Source: Stemphylium vesicarium (Eukaryota; Ascomycota; Dothideomycetes; Pleosporales; Pleosporaceae). From it: a DNA stretch of 64,000 nucleotides. The stretch spans positions 1 to 64,000 of the forward strand of contig QXCR01000018.1 in assembly GCA_004380135.1 (NCBI GenBank). The letters are read 5' to 3'. Position numbers and translations under genes: made by a program. Positions 24,501 through 34,269 of this stretch are shown here, one piece after another. Every line of letters begins with the position of its first letter. Position 1 is the first letter of the stretch. The notes beneath the pieces were generated by a model, which made no database searches, had not been told where the DNA came from, and saw only the letters and a program-made list of their open reading frames with translations.

Positions 24501-25170
24501 CCTGCGACCGCCTTGTGACTTCTTCCGTGCAGATGGCGCACTCGTAGTGGCCATTGTCGATATCCTCGTGTGTTCTCGTGGCGATGTCGGGTGCGGTGGA
24601 TTTCGGGGCTTGCGGTTGCTTTTGTTTTGACGGTCGTGACTTGCGAGGGGCAATCGGTTTGCCTGGCTGGAAAGCGGGCGCGTCTGCTTGTAGTCCTTGG
24701 TTTGCCTCTGAGATGGCTGACGCTGCATCTTCCTCCACCGTCAGTTGGCCACCGAATTGTCGGCCACCAGCAGCCATTCGCTGAGGAAAGCGATCCGGAC
24801 CGCCTCTTCCCCTTCCACCGCCTCGTCCTCCACGCCCACCTCTTCTGCCCCGCTGTGCTGCCTGTACCGACGCAGGCACAAATTCGAGTGCGGAAGCATT
24901 GGGCTGCGAAGCTGCTCCATTCTCGTTGTTGCCACCTCGCCCACGCCCTCTGCCACTCCTCCCGCCACCTCTCTGTGGCTGCTGTCCTGTCGGTTGTTGT
25001 CCTGACGGCTGCTGTGCTGCTTGTGGCTGCTCCTGCTGCTCTGGCTGTGCGTGAGTATTTGGGTTTGGGTTTCCGTTCCGATTCCTCGGTCCTCGTCGTC
25101 TTCGCGATCCTCTCGAGGCATCTGCTGGGGCCGCTGCGGGCGGTTGGGGGGCGACTGTGGGAGTCGACAT
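21523..25170 (-). CDS. FAP1: NF-X1-type zinc-finger protein (FAP1-like)
   Basis: A single long exon of 1215 aa from the Met at 25170 (MSTPTVAPQPP); the frame stays open 63 codons further upstream, but that extension is unlike the family. Seen: an Arg/Gly/Gln-rich N-terminus with RGG-like repeats (residues 20-150), a RING/PHD-type finger CAICTEEV...CRTCWTVFHLGCI (about 215-260), a series of NF-X1 fingers of the form CGxHxCxxxCHxGxCxxC (about 320-830), and an R3H-type region with FIHHLAEDFGMDSE near 935. The C-terminus is acidic. Known: yeast FAP1 binds FKBP12 (Fpr1) and protects against rapamycin; human NFX1 binds DNA/RNA and is an E3 ligase. Role here is inferred by homology. Confidence 0.93.
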   Translation of the reverse strand: MSTPTVAPQPPAAAPADASRGSRRRRGPRNRNGNPNPNTHAQPEQQEQPQAAQQPSGQQPTGQQPQRGGGRSGRGRGRGGNNENGAASQPNASALEFVPASVQAAQRGRRGGRGGRGGGRGRGGPDRFPQRMAAGGRQFGGQLTVEEDAASAISEANQGLQADAPAFQPGKPIAPRKSRPSKQKQPQAPKSTAPDIATRTHEDIDNGHYECAICTEEVTRRSQGVWSCRTCWTVFHLGCIKKWSTNEGSAAARQQAQDGETPPPRQWRCPGCNLPKDGLPKSFHCWCEKEQDPRSTPGLPPFSCGQSCSRPRVLPKPCPHPCGSTCHAGPCPPCGLMGPTQHCFCGKKSVTRRCIDTDYEHGWSCGDICGEIMTCGEHRCERPCHDGPCGVCEERVPARCYCGQVQKDILCHDRAEAKHSSQSHIAADGASTAESWIGTFQCPNECSRSFDCGKHTCETACHPQDSEVPHCPRSPDVVTHCPCGKTALTDMSNDSRTACDDPIPNCDKPCGQVLACGHQCKQHCHQGECRPCLEKVDISCRCGRTSSKTICHQGLEESPQCMRVCRVSLNCGRHECGERCCAGEKKAAERQSNRRKPRPLDSAPRRPLENFEAEHICTRSCGRQLKCGNPEHRCQELCHKGPCGTCRDAIFDELSCHCGRTVLQPPLPCGTKPPPCRFKCERPKECGHPQLDHSCHGDDQACPKCAFLTTKPCLCGKSVLKNQPCWLNEVRCGQVCGRTLKCGTHKCQKQCHRPGECEEPCTQACGKELSVCGHPCLAPCHYPQPCKEEKPCPHKIFVTCECQRIKQEAKCNASRNGDGNLKKVLKCDEECARLERNRVLALALNVDPEHQNDHIPYSDATLNMYQQNSTWAATQEKQLRLFAADPDEKRLRFKPMPRNQRAFIHHLAEDFGMDSESMDPEPHRHVAIFKTPKFVMAPMRTLADCARTRQIQQRIAPAPAPSAAPAPTLRPKQNVSVDPYNAFLILNPRFALTVEEVTPIVKSVLSTTSFRCELEVTFLPGEAVALKPPLAARLSIPEGDMQAMLESIQAPLSQALTVQSIGKIQLARLDSTLTVLRKESDAGPGSGWSQVAASKGIPLRQVQKSTPFGNKGGFAVLSLSSKKKKKEAPVEVAEDWEAAEEEEEQKEKTSGANSGVVSEDEGGVLTGMSEGVLNDAPEASSSMAAGDENKASSLEEAPLAVKPMPNRWADLEDDE

Positions 25171-25734
25171 ATTGTGCGGTTCGGATGCGACGATGGTGGG
25201 TGTTGAGTGAATGGCGATGCCGTACAGGCTCGAGCCGGAGAAAGAAGAAAAAATGTACGCAACCACAGGCTCTGATATTTGTGTGGCCTGTTGAACTAGT
25301 AAAGAAAGAAATGGATGGGGTTGTGTTGTGCTAACAGGAAGCTCTGTAGTGGCGAGCAATTATACTGGGGGAAAGGGCCTCAGGAAATAAGCTAGGAGAG
25401 CGGCTTCTAGAAAATGCAGGCGCAGCGATGAGTCAAGTTGCACTCATTCCCCGGGGAGTCCAGGCAGACAGGCGCCGTTGCACCGTTCCTTTATTTGCAG
25501 TGGCGCAGTCAGACGGGCGATTAATTGACTTGTAAATGGGATTTCGGTGACTGTCCCACGCAGCGGAATTTCCATGGGGCAGCGCGTCATAGTGCTCGAG
25601 GGCCCGGCCGCCGCCCCAAATCGAAGCTACTGCTGCGGCTAGTTCCGACAGCAGCCCATCGTCGCCGCACGCGCTTGAGCTTCACATCGTGAACGACGAC
25701 GACAACCCCATCACGACCCGCCATCCCCGACATC
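25171..25734. promoter_or_regulatory. Divergent promoter of the NF-X1 and BIG1-like genes
   Basis: A 564-base interval between two 5' ends. It contains the open in-frame 5' extension of the NF-X1 gene (to 25359) and GC-rich sequence near 25600. No specific site is recognised. Confidence 0.45.
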
Positions 25735-26692
25735 ATGGTGAAGACACTCGTCGGCGCCCTTGCCCTAGCAGCGCTGCCCTCTGCGCTTGCATTCCGCAAC
25801 ACGTCGCCCTTCTTCCTCTTCTCCACGGCCGAGTACGCATAAGAGCAGCCAGTGCATGTCCTGACGCCTCCAAGCTAACAGCTGCAGCCTGCTTATCCCA
25901 AACAACGATGCCGCCATCGCCGCATCGTCAGATGTCACGACCGATGTCCTGAAAGCTCTCGAGCACTGCCCCACCAAATCCTACGTCGTCGTTGAACAGA
26001 GGGGGGTTTCGGCGGCCGACTACGCAGATGGCCGCGCTGCACCACAGCTGAGCCGGTACATGGCTGGAAAGCATGCCGAGGTCAAGTCGACTGTTGCGAT
26101 ACCGGATATCGTCGGCAACGTCGATGCGGCAGCCATCACTGAGCACTTGGTAGCCAACTGCGGAAAGACCTTCACCGACGACGACACCTGGTTCGCGAGG
26201 CAAACACTTGCAGCGCCTCCTACCTCCAAGGCACTTCGCGTGGAGCAGCTCCAATCTGACGGTAGGTCGTCGTACTCATGAGACCGAGCATAAGAACTGA
26301 CTCTTGTAGATGCGACACTCGAGCAATTCATCGTAAATGACGCCAAGTCTGACGACTACACCGTCATCTACATCACCACTCCCCAGACCGAGTCGCAAGC
26401 CAAGGAATCCCTCGAGCAATATGCCTACGAGATGGAAACCTCGTTCCCAGAGGGTGTTCAGATGGAGCTGAAACGGGATCTTTCTTCCCACGCCAAGCGA
26501 GCCAACTCGACAGAGGAGGGCGGCCTGTTTGAGAAGTACCAATACTTCACACCCGGCATCTTCATGGGATTTGCTGCCATCATCCCTCTCTTCCTCATCC
26601 TGCTAGTCGGTATCCGGGCCCTTACCAGCCTCGAGGTTTCATACTTTGCTTTTAGCAAGGAGATGGGTCCCAACGCCCAGAAGAAGCTGTAG
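25735..26692 (+). CDS. BIG1: BIG1/VOA1-family ER protein (V-ATPase assembly, Ac45-like)
   Basis: Exons 25735-25832, 25888-26261 and 26310-26692 give 284 aa. Seen: a cleavable signal peptide (residues 1-19, LVGALALAALPSALA), a luminal domain of about 215 residues, one transmembrane segment near 238-262 (IFMGFAAIIPLFLILLVGI) and a short cytosolic tail ending AQKKL; the lysines near the end could act as an ER-retrieval signal. Known: the family (yeast Big1 and Voa1, animal Ac45) acts in the ER in V0 assembly and, for Big1, in beta-1,6-glucan levels. Inference: a V-ATPase assembly factor. The three exons close in phase, joining FSTA-DLLIPNND and QSD-DATLEQF. Confidence 0.85.
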
Positions 26693-27368
26693 ATGTTTTT
26701 CGACGTTACCAGAGAACTTGTTTGTGCGTATGGTGTACATTTTGTAAGTTAGGAAGCATGGATAGCCGGCGTTAGGATGGGGTTTGGATCAATAGCGAAA
26801 TACCAAGCTTATCATGCGTAGCTGCTGTTTGTGCCTGTCTGACGCGATTACCGATACTATGCTGCCTCATTGCATTCGTTTATGTGACTGGATTCGTTAC
26901 CTCCAAGTTCTCCAAGAATTCATACTTGGTGGATTCAAGGACCTGTCCGGACTGTGCGACGCGTCGGCATCTACAGCATCGGATAGTGCTGCGAGTTGTG
27001 CTCTCACTACCCTACAGCTACATCTGCCAGACTAGGCCCTGGAACAGATGCACAAAGACGGGCCGTTCGGGGTCGTTAGACTAATGATGTTACCCAGCCG
27101 GTTCCCCAACTTTGCCGATATCCACCATGTCCGAACAGCCACTAACGTCGCGCGTCGGAACTATGTTGCGATACACGACCATGGGGACCAGACCGGTATT
27201 CAGATATCGTCCCGCCCAACGATGTATATCTTGGGCCCTATGTAATCCCGACATTCTGCCCAGACTCCAATGCTCAGGTTTCACAGCACTGCTCATCAAT
27301 TGACATTCAGAGACCACCGTTAATCTCTCACAACAATATAACAAGCAAACGACACCGTGGAATTCAGC
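26693..27368. other. Intergenic region before the flavin monooxygenase
   Basis: About 680 bases between two plus-strand genes. Short ORFs only, none recognisable. It marks the change from the housekeeping block to the accessory region. Confidence 0.4.
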
Positions 27369-28664
27369 ATGGCTTCACAGCAAATGGACATAATCATTCT
27401 AGGTGGCGGCATTGCTGGCCTGACAACCGCTCTTTCCCTCACCAAGTTCGCACCTGCCTCATCACCACCAAACATCACCATATACGAGATTCGATTTGAG
27501 CCCGCAACTATTGGCGGTGCCGTAAACCTAACACCAAACGCCCTCCGCCTCCTTTCAAATCTAGGAGCGCTCGACGAGATCCGGGCCCAAGGCTATGGCG
27601 CAGAGTGTCTCGCAGTGGAGGTTTTCGACCTATACACCAACGTGAAGATTGCCGAATCATCCTTCAAAGGGCCAGATGGGAAGGGCCTTGGAGACCCGCC
27701 TTTTACCGCGCTGAGAATCACAAGAGGCGAAGCTCTGAAAGGCGTTCTTGCTGCCATCGAAAAGCACCCCAACATCAAGCTCATCTGCGGAAAGAAGACC
27801 ACCAAGATCAACGAAGACGACACAGGCGTAAGCATAGAATTCGAAGACGGTGGAAACTCAAGAGCCGACATCCTAATCGGCTGCGACGGTATCCACAGCG
27901 TCACCCGCCTCAAGCACGTCGAGCCCGAGCGCAAAGCCATATACAGCGGAATCTGCAACGCTTTTGGCTTCGCGCCACGACGAAAAGACACGGCCGACAA
28001 CGCGACCTTCGAGCCCACCCACTTCTCCGTCAGCGGCATGAACTTTGGCCGGCGCGGGATGCTGCTAACCTCGTTCCACGACCGCGCCCAAGAAAGCATC
28101 TACGTGGGCGCTCTAATGCAAGTCCCCGAAATCGCCGACCGCAACGGCTGGAAAGCCGCAGGCGAGGATGCCCAAAAGACACGCGACGAGATGCTGGACC
28201 GCTACTCTGGGGCTGCAAACCCGCAGATTGCGCACTGGATCGAAGATGCAGAGGGTCTGTACCTTTGGCCCGTCTTCACACTCTCCAAAGGCGGGAAATG
28301 GGCCACGGACCGCGTTATGCTAATCGGCGACTCAGCGCATGCCATGCCACCGCAAGGAGAATCAACTGGAATCGTATTCGAAGACGGGGTCTTGTTCTCG
28401 CGGTGCTTGGCCAGGTGGATGCAGACGAGACGGGACGAAGGCGTCCCCGTCAAAGAAGCGTTTGATGCTTATGAAACGCTTCGGCGCGCGCGAATCGATA
28501 CGGCGTTTGATGAGAGTCAGAGTGTGGTTAAGACTGTGCAGGATACACCTTGGTTGGGGCATAAGATTAAGATGAATGTGGTGCCGTGGTATCTTTGGTG
28601 GACGAGGAGTTACCGCGAGAAACACTTTGTAGAGGATGTTACGACTTGTGATATTGGGTACTAA
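27369..28664 (+). CDS. FAD-dependent monooxygenase (salicylate hydroxylase-like)
   Basis: Intronless, 431 aa from MASQQMD (an in-frame Met at 27357 adds four residues). Seen: the dinucleotide fold IIILGGGIAGLTTALSL at the N-terminus, the DG motif ILIGCDGIHS near residue 170, and the GD motif MLIGDSAHAMPPQGESTG near 320, the three FAD/NAD(P)H signatures of class A flavoprotein hydroxylases. Such enzymes insert oxygen into aromatic or polyketide substrates using NAD(P)H. The substrate cannot be read from sequence. It is convergent with, and 111 bases from, an acyl-CoA ligase. No signal peptide, so probably cytosolic. It may belong to a small cluster with the ligase, the dehydrogenase at 31172 and the regulator at 35404. 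Confidence 0.88.
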   Translation: MASQQMDIIILGGGIAGLTTALSLTKFAPASSPPNITIYEIRFEPATIGGAVNLTPNALRLLSNLGALDEIRAQGYGAECLAVEVFDLYTNVKIAESSFKGPDGKGLGDPPFTALRITRGEALKGVLAAIEKHPNIKLICGKKTTKINEDDTGVSIEFEDGGNSRADILIGCDGIHSVTRLKHVEPERKAIYSGICNAFGFAPRRKDTADNATFEPTHFSVSGMNFGRRGMLLTSFHDRAQESIYVGALMQVPEIADRNGWKAAGEDAQKTRDEMLDRYSGAANPQIAHWIEDAEGLYLWPVFTLSKGGKWATDRVMLIGDSAHAMPPQGESTGIVFEDGVLFSRCLARWMQTRRDEGVPVKEAFDAYETLRRARIDTAFDESQSVVKTVQDTPWLGHKIKMNVVPWYLWWTRSYREKHFVEDVTTCDIGY

Positions 28665-28775
28665 GGGATGAATGTGCAAAGATGATGATAGTATCAGGTA
28701 TGCGTTGAAAGGAGTTAAGGCAGAACAGATACAGACTGAGAGTACCGTCTTCCAAAAGGTAACAAAGCCGCGAGG

Positions 28776-30736
28776 CTACAGCTTAGCTTTACCACTTTTC
28801 TTCAGGCGTTCATGATATCGATCCCGCATCTCTCGTCTCAGCATCTTACCCGACGGCGTCCTAGGTATCTGCCCAAAGCCGTCTCATTAGCATTCTCATC
28901 TCCCACGTGACCACAACAGAACTCGGAAGAAAAGACAGAAGAACTCACCGAATCAACAACCTCAATCCCCCCAGTCAACCACTTATGCCGACTCAACCTC
29001 CCCTCAACCCACTCTTTCAACTTCCGCTCCACACCCTGTTCCCCCAGCACCCTCCCCCCATCCGCAAGCACAACCCAAGCCCTCACAAACAACGACCCAT
29101 CGCCCCTTCCATTCTCCACCCCAGCAACACAAGCATCGCTAACCAGCTTATCGGGATGCTGCAGCAACGTATCCTCGACCTCCGTCGCCGCAACCTGCAA
29201 CCCCTTAACCTTAATCATCTCCTTAATCCGATCCAAATAAAGCACCCTATCACACGCATCCCTCTTTACCAAGTCCCCCGTCCTGAGCCACCCCCCATCC
29301 ACCAAAATCTCCTTCGTCGCAGCCTCATCTTTGAAGTAGCCCGGCGTAACCACCTTGCCGCGGACCCACAACTCGCCTTTCGCATCCCTTGGGACGTCGA
29401 GAAGCGACTCTGGATCCACGACGCGCGCCTCGATGCCAGGGAGGAGGTACCCGATCATGCCTGGGCCCGCGGCCTCGAGACCGAAGATGCCCGGTGCGGC
29501 AGGCGAAGCGATACTGGCAGCTTCGCTGAGGCCGTAGCCGCTGGGGACGGGTGCCGCGGCGCCCTGTGGCAGTTTTTGGGCGAGGTGCACGGCGACATCG
29601 GGCGGGAGGTAAGCAGCGCCACTTGCAGCCGCGACTACAGAGCTTAAATCATACTTTTCCGTCAAGGGGCTGAGAGCGAGTTGGCGGACCAGCGGTGGTA
29701 CGAGGGGGAGGTGCGTGATCTTGAATTCCTGTATACTGCGTAGAGCAAACTCAACATCCCACTTCGGCAGCAATATCATCGTGTTCCGTGTCAGATTCAC
29801 ACGCAGGATCCAGAGAATCATGCCGTACGAGTGGTACATTGGTATCACGCCTAGCGTCGTTGTTGGCGGCAGCGGTTCCGTGCCCATGTACCGCGCGGTC
29901 TGCACGGCGGTAATGAGCGTTTGCATACCAGAGTGGTATCCGTTACTGTGCGATATCATCATCGCCTTGGGCAGCCCCGAAGTCCCCGAAGACTGGAAGA
30001 GATACGCCAATTTATCGCCTCCCCTCGCTCCCACTCCCCGCCGCAGCTCAGGAAGCGTGGTCCCAAGACGGACCAGGGACTCGATGGTACGGTGGCCAGA
30101 CACAGTATCCAACCTCTTATCATCACTCAGCACAATCACCTTCTCACGATCCACCCGCAGTTTCAAGGCTAAGCTGTCATCATCCCCCGTACCTAACGCC
30201 AACGCTTCCGACAGAACGGGTAAAAGCGTCTCATGCACCATCACACTGCTAATCTGCATCTTCCGCAGCACCCACCACAGCTCGTACGCTGTGCTAGCGG
30301 GACTTATCCCGCCAAACACGAGGCCGGCTCGGAAACACGCGTGCGCTACCATTGGGTACTGGATGTGGTTTCGGCTGAATAGGCCTAGGATCTCGCCTTC
30401 TTCCCCGTCATGGTCAGGGCTGCCGGACAGCGAGAGCGGGTTCGGGCCGGCGTGCTGGAACACGCGGGATAGGGCGCAAGCGCGGAAGTGGAAGTCGTGT
30501 AGGGTCAGGACTTCGGCGGTGAGGGCATTGATTATCAAGGGGTAGTCTGGCGGTAGGGAGCTGTTTGGCGGGAAGCATAAATCGTGGATGTTTAGGTCCG
30601 ATGGGGTGGGTGGGAAGGGGCCGTAGGGGGATTTGAAGATTGGGGAGGAGTTGGGTTGGTAGGTGTAAGCGTGTGGGTCTGGAGACTCGGGGCCTAGGAA
30701 GCGTGACCAGTGTGGGTTGAAGATGTTGTGTGACAT
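28776..30736 (-). CDS. Peroxisomal acyl-CoA ligase (4-coumarate/fatty acyl-CoA ligase-like)
   Basis: Exons 30736-28949 and 28868-28776 give 626 aa. Seen: the AMP-binding loop SSGTSGLPKAMM (near residue 253), GYGLSEAAS (near 410), WLRTGDLVKRD (near 490), YLDRIKEMIKVKGLQV (near 505), and, only after the intron, the catalytic-lysine motif PRTPSGKMLRRE. The terminal tripeptide is AKL, a canonical peroxisomal PTS1. Reading through the 80-base intron would lose both the catalytic lysine and the targeting signal. Known: this superfamily adenylates a carboxylic acid and transfers it to CoA. Inference: activates an aromatic or fatty acid inside peroxisomes for beta-oxidation-type shortening or for a secondary metabolite. 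Compared with usual 4CL-like fungal enzymes (about 560 aa) it is slightly long. Confidence 0.9.
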
Positions 30737-31171
30737 TTTTTCTGTATGTTTCTTTTTTTCTTTCTTGGTGTTTTGTGGTCAAGGGTGGGGCAAATGGGGA
30801 CGAGTTCTGGTACTGTTGAAACTTTTTGTATCATTGTTTGAGAAAATGCTCGTAGGGGAGTTCTTCTTGCGGGTACGGTTTGCCGATGTTGCAGTAGTAG
30901 CTTTGCCTTAGTCGGCGACCCGAGGTGTTGTAGTATGCACCCCGCGTTTCTTTCCCCCCACAGTTTGGCCTTGACGCCGAGGAGCAGTGCTGATTGGCAG
31001 ACTGCGTAACCGAAAGCAAGGGGCCTTACACAGAGGATCTAAACGTACATGGGCGAACTGTAATATGATCATAAAGGATTTCAAGGTATATGCATCCGCT
31101 CTCTGCGTGAAGTCGGTCTTTCACACATTCGTCCCAATTCCCATCTTACGTGGCTGTGCAAGTTCAAACCT
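30737..31171. promoter_or_regulatory. Acyl-CoA ligase promoter and dehydrogenase 3' region
   Basis: A 435-base interval between two minus-strand genes. CT/GT-rich sequence next to the ligase start (30741-30780) is consistent with a promoter. No gene is visible. Confidence 0.4.
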
Positions 31172-32143
31172 TCACGGCGCACCCCAAGGATGCCCACCCT
31201 CTCCAAACCTCGCATTGCAAAACGCCAGCCTCGTCAATCCCTTGTCCAATATCTCATCTTTGTGCGCTTCCATTTCTTCATAATCCCAGTTCACACTCAC
31301 CATACTCCCCCTCAACCACTCCGCCCTCTCTGTGCACAGAAACAGCGAAAGACCGCCCGTCAGCATCGGGTCGTCCAGGGCAAAATCCAGGTACTGTTTA
31401 GGCGGCATATCTGTAGCGACGAGACCGGGAAAGACGCTGAAAGTGCGGATACCGGGTTGTTCAGCGTGTAAGAATTCCATGAATTTGGTCTGCGCGAGTT
31501 TGCTGGGGATGTAGGATGAGAAGTCCGGGTAGATGTCGCCGAGAGTTCCTGTCGACATTGATATTACGATTCCTTTGCCTTCTGGGGCTTGGGCGAGGAA
31601 GTGGTGGACGTTTAGGTATACGCCTTTGACATTGACTTCCTGGGGGGGTTGTCAGTGGGTGTCTGAGGAAGACATGAAGATGAGTTTGTTGGCCCTTACA
31701 AAGTCCTGCCACCATTTTGATGGCTCGCCTTGACCTATTCTGGTCGGGCTTAGCGATCCGGCATTGTTGATGAGCACATCTATGCTTCCGAGCTCTTCTT
31801 CCGCCTTTGCCCATAATCTTTCCACGTCTTCTTCGTTGGTGATGTCCGCTGCTAGGACTGTGACTTTCGTCAGCCCTTGTGACATAGATCGGAGTTCTTC
31901 CTCCACTTCCCGAAGCACGTTTGTTTTCCTCCCGGTGATGGCAATTCCTTTGGCGCCAGCGATCATCCATGCCTTCGCTATAGCCCGTCCGATACCACCG
32001 GAGACACCGGTGATCAAGACTGATTTGCCGGTAGCGGAAAGAGAGGGGTTGCTTGGATCCAGGAAAGGGTAGAGCGAGCGATGAACTTCGTTGGTGAGCT
32101 GCACCGGCCATGTAATGGCGTTGTAGTCGATCTGATCAGCCAT
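31172..32143 (-). CDS. Short-chain dehydrogenase/reductase
   Basis: Exons 32143-31700 and 31639-31172 give 303 aa; the 60-base intron joins WWQDF to EVNVKGVY. Seen: the Rossmann motif TGVSGGIG (near residue 36), the structural NNAG (near 120), the catalytic Tyr-Lys pair in SYIPSKLAQ (near 184), and a classical-SDR C-terminus. Starts at MADQIDY; an upstream in-frame Met exists at 32167. The enzyme probably interconverts an alcohol and a ketone with NAD(P)H. A 16-codon relic of a second copy of its N-terminus lies at 33734-33781, so the gene was once duplicated. It may act with the nearby flavin hydroxylase and acyl-CoA ligase. Confidence 0.88.
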
Positions 32144-32518
32144 CGCAGTACACGCGATTTCTGTCATTGATATCAACGAGCTGTGAACGATCCTTGATGT
32201 GATTGAAGATGTGACATATCTGGCAATCATCGCATGTCCGCCTTACCGTTTGCGTTAGCCCCAAGGAATGCAAGCACGGGTATTCCCAAGCACTTGTGCG
32301 GAAGATTCACCGCGTGCCTCCTCCTATCGGAGGTTGTTGATGTACGATTGCGGCACGGGGTGCATTCGCTTTGCGAGCTGAACGGTATTCGGAAACAGTG
32401 CCGAGCCGCGCAGGATTTGTGTGGACCCAGATTCGATCCACAGCGCTGCACGTAGTATAGATCAAGAGGAGAATTGGGTAGATCAGTGGTGCTGACTTGC
32501 TACTTTGTCAATCTCCTA
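32144..32518. promoter_or_regulatory. Divergent promoter of the dehydrogenase and the rhodopsin-type pseudogene
   Basis: A 375-base interval between two divergent 5' ends. The part at 32362-32427 is recognisably repeated at 33971-34035, so this promoter belonged to a duplicated two-gene unit. Confidence 0.55.
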
Positions 32519-33735
32519 GGAATCGCTCTTGTTGCAATGTGCTTGCACAGAAGTAACAAGGCAAATATTGTTTTTCTCGTATCGCGGTTGTATTGCTTAC
32601 ACAGCCGCGATCTTCCACTCAGAAATCATCGGCAAGGCTCGTCATATGTGGGATATTCCTATCGCGACTCTAACAGACGTTATTTATGTCTGCAACGTAG
32701 TGTTCATTTGCTACACCGCTGCAAGTGGTTTGGCAAAGACGGTCGTGTTCATCCAACTGAAGAACATATATACTACCAAATTCCGCGGGGTTGTCTTTTG
32801 GGCGATTGCTGGCTCGCTGACAGCTAGTGCGCTGCCTTGTACCGCTATGCTTTTCTTGTATGTCTTTACGTGTTAGGCAAGAGAAAAGATATGGGACCAG
32901 ACCGTGGAGGGAAGATGCATCGATTCGAACAAGTTGAATATGGCGATGGGCACTTTGAATGTTATCAGCGACATGGAAGCATCCATAGTGCCTGTTTGGG
33001 CGATATGGCGATTGAGCATGGAGCTACAGCGAAAGATCGCGGTGCTGGCTGTCTTTGGAGTAGGTGCTGTGTATGTCTGCCGTGTACGTCTGCCCCCGTC
33101 AGTTCTGAAACCACGTTACTAAGAGTGCCCAGTGCTGTCGGAATCGGGTGTGGTACTGTACTATCGAGTCATTTTCTTGCATCAGTCGGACTTCTCATGG
33201 CTTTTGGCTCAAACGGGGTCGATCTGGTAGGTTGTGGGCCCTCGGGACGTTGTCTGATTATACTGACATTGCGTTCACTTACTCTCGCGTGGCCGAATTT
33301 GCCATAGCCATCATTGTTAGGCGTTGCCTATACATTCCTTGCGTTATACGTCATCTTGGGACGCAATCATCCACGCAGAATAGCTATGAACAGATCAGCC
33401 GTCCGTCAAAGCCCCCTCTACCCCGGTCGAAATTTGACCCCTTTGACAAGCATCTCAATTCTAGTGTCAGTGTGTCGAAAGTCGAGCCGAACGTCTGGGA
33501 GGAACGTTTCGAACTCCATAAATACCGCGAGATGAGAACCGAAGCGGACCTTGCGAGCCTTGGTGAAATCTACCGAACTATACGTAAGTCGTACGCTCAA
33601 AAGAGTCGTGCTCTGGTGTTAACATTCTATCCTCAATGCGTATCACACTTGTGGAGCAGTCAATTTCGTAGACACATGAATAACAGTCAGGTCAGGTTGA
33701 ATGGCCCAAGGCATGCAGATGGCCGTAGATAAGAA
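32519..33735 (+). pseudogene. Rhodopsin-domain (Pth11-type) integral membrane protein, broken
   Basis: Fragments of one fungal rhodopsin-domain protein are readable in order: the helix segment with HMWDIP and VYVCNVVFICYTAASGLAKT (32529-32873), an in-frame TAG at 32874-32876, then in the same frame KIWDQTVEGRCIDSNKLNMAMG and VPVWAIWRLSMELQRKIAVLAVFGVG (to about 33070), YYRVIFLHQSDFSWLLAQTG (33150-33225) and, in another frame, VAEFAIAIIVRRC (from about 33291) with a hydrophilic tail to 33730. Known: intact members of this fungal family span seven helices, some acting as surface sensors. The TAG sits where a sense codon such as CAG is expected, and the GT-AG pair around it would make an impossible 19-base intron. 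No complete set of splice phases could be found, so this is called a pseudogene. Confidence 0.65.
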
Positions 33736-33781
33736 GCTGGACAGGCCAGGCAATGGCGTCGTAGTCAGGTCGCTCGGCCAT
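33734..33781 (-). pseudogene. Relic of a second dehydrogenase 5' end
   Basis: The minus strand encodes MAERPDYDAIAWPVQL, matching the start of the intact dehydrogenase (MADQIDYNAITWPVQL) at 11 of 16 residues. Similarity stops at once after this, so only the first exon start survives. It lies about 1.64 kb from its intact counterpart and faces a second rhodopsin-type relic, copying the gene order of the first unit. Confidence 0.7.
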
Positions 33782-33938
33782 TCTCGAAATCCAGACCATG
33801 AGGAATGAGATCATTGCGCAATATACGATTGCCGCCTGGGACGTATGCGCTCATAGCCTGCCGATCTTCCTTACAACGGGACCGCCACGAGATGCAAACG
33901 TGTCATTCGCTGCACATCTTTACCAGGCAGGTAATCGG

Positions 33939-34035
33939 TGTACGACCCCTTTCGAGCAAAGCCACGGCTCCACTCGCTTGCTAAGCTGCGCGGCACCCGG
34001 GAGCAGTACCGAACCGCGAAGGATGCATGTGGACC
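33939..34035. repeat. Second copy of the duplicated divergent promoter
   Basis: 33971-34035 aligns with 32362-32427 over its whole length (shared cores GAGCAGTACCGAACCGCG / AAACAGTGCCGAGCCGCG and TGTGGACC). The offset of about 1.61 kb matches the duplicated gene fragments on either side. Confidence 0.65.
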
Positions 34036-34269
34036 GTTTTCGGGCCTTTGGCTTTTGAACATGGTCCAGACCAAGCGACGATCTGTGAATAATAGGCCAT
34101 CGATGTATTCACTCACCTCTGCTGCTCACACCAAGATTGATTCCCTGTCTCTCACCCAATCAAGTAGGGAGTTCCAGACAACCACCCGCTAGTAGTCGTT
34201 ACCGGAACCACGGCAACCTTTTCCCTCCCGTTCTTTCACAGGTGCGGCAAATACCGTCTACACAAGCAC

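Noticed and set aside
24570..25334. Plus-strand ORF of 254 codons opposite the NF-X1 gene N-terminus
   Set aside because: Produced by the reverse complement of the RGG- and Gln-rich repeats; no family features.
32860..32876. A very short GT-AG intron (GTATGT...TTAG) that would remove the in-frame TAG of the rhodopsin-type gene
   Set aside because: At about 19 bases it is far below the minimum for spliceosomal introns and has no branch point.
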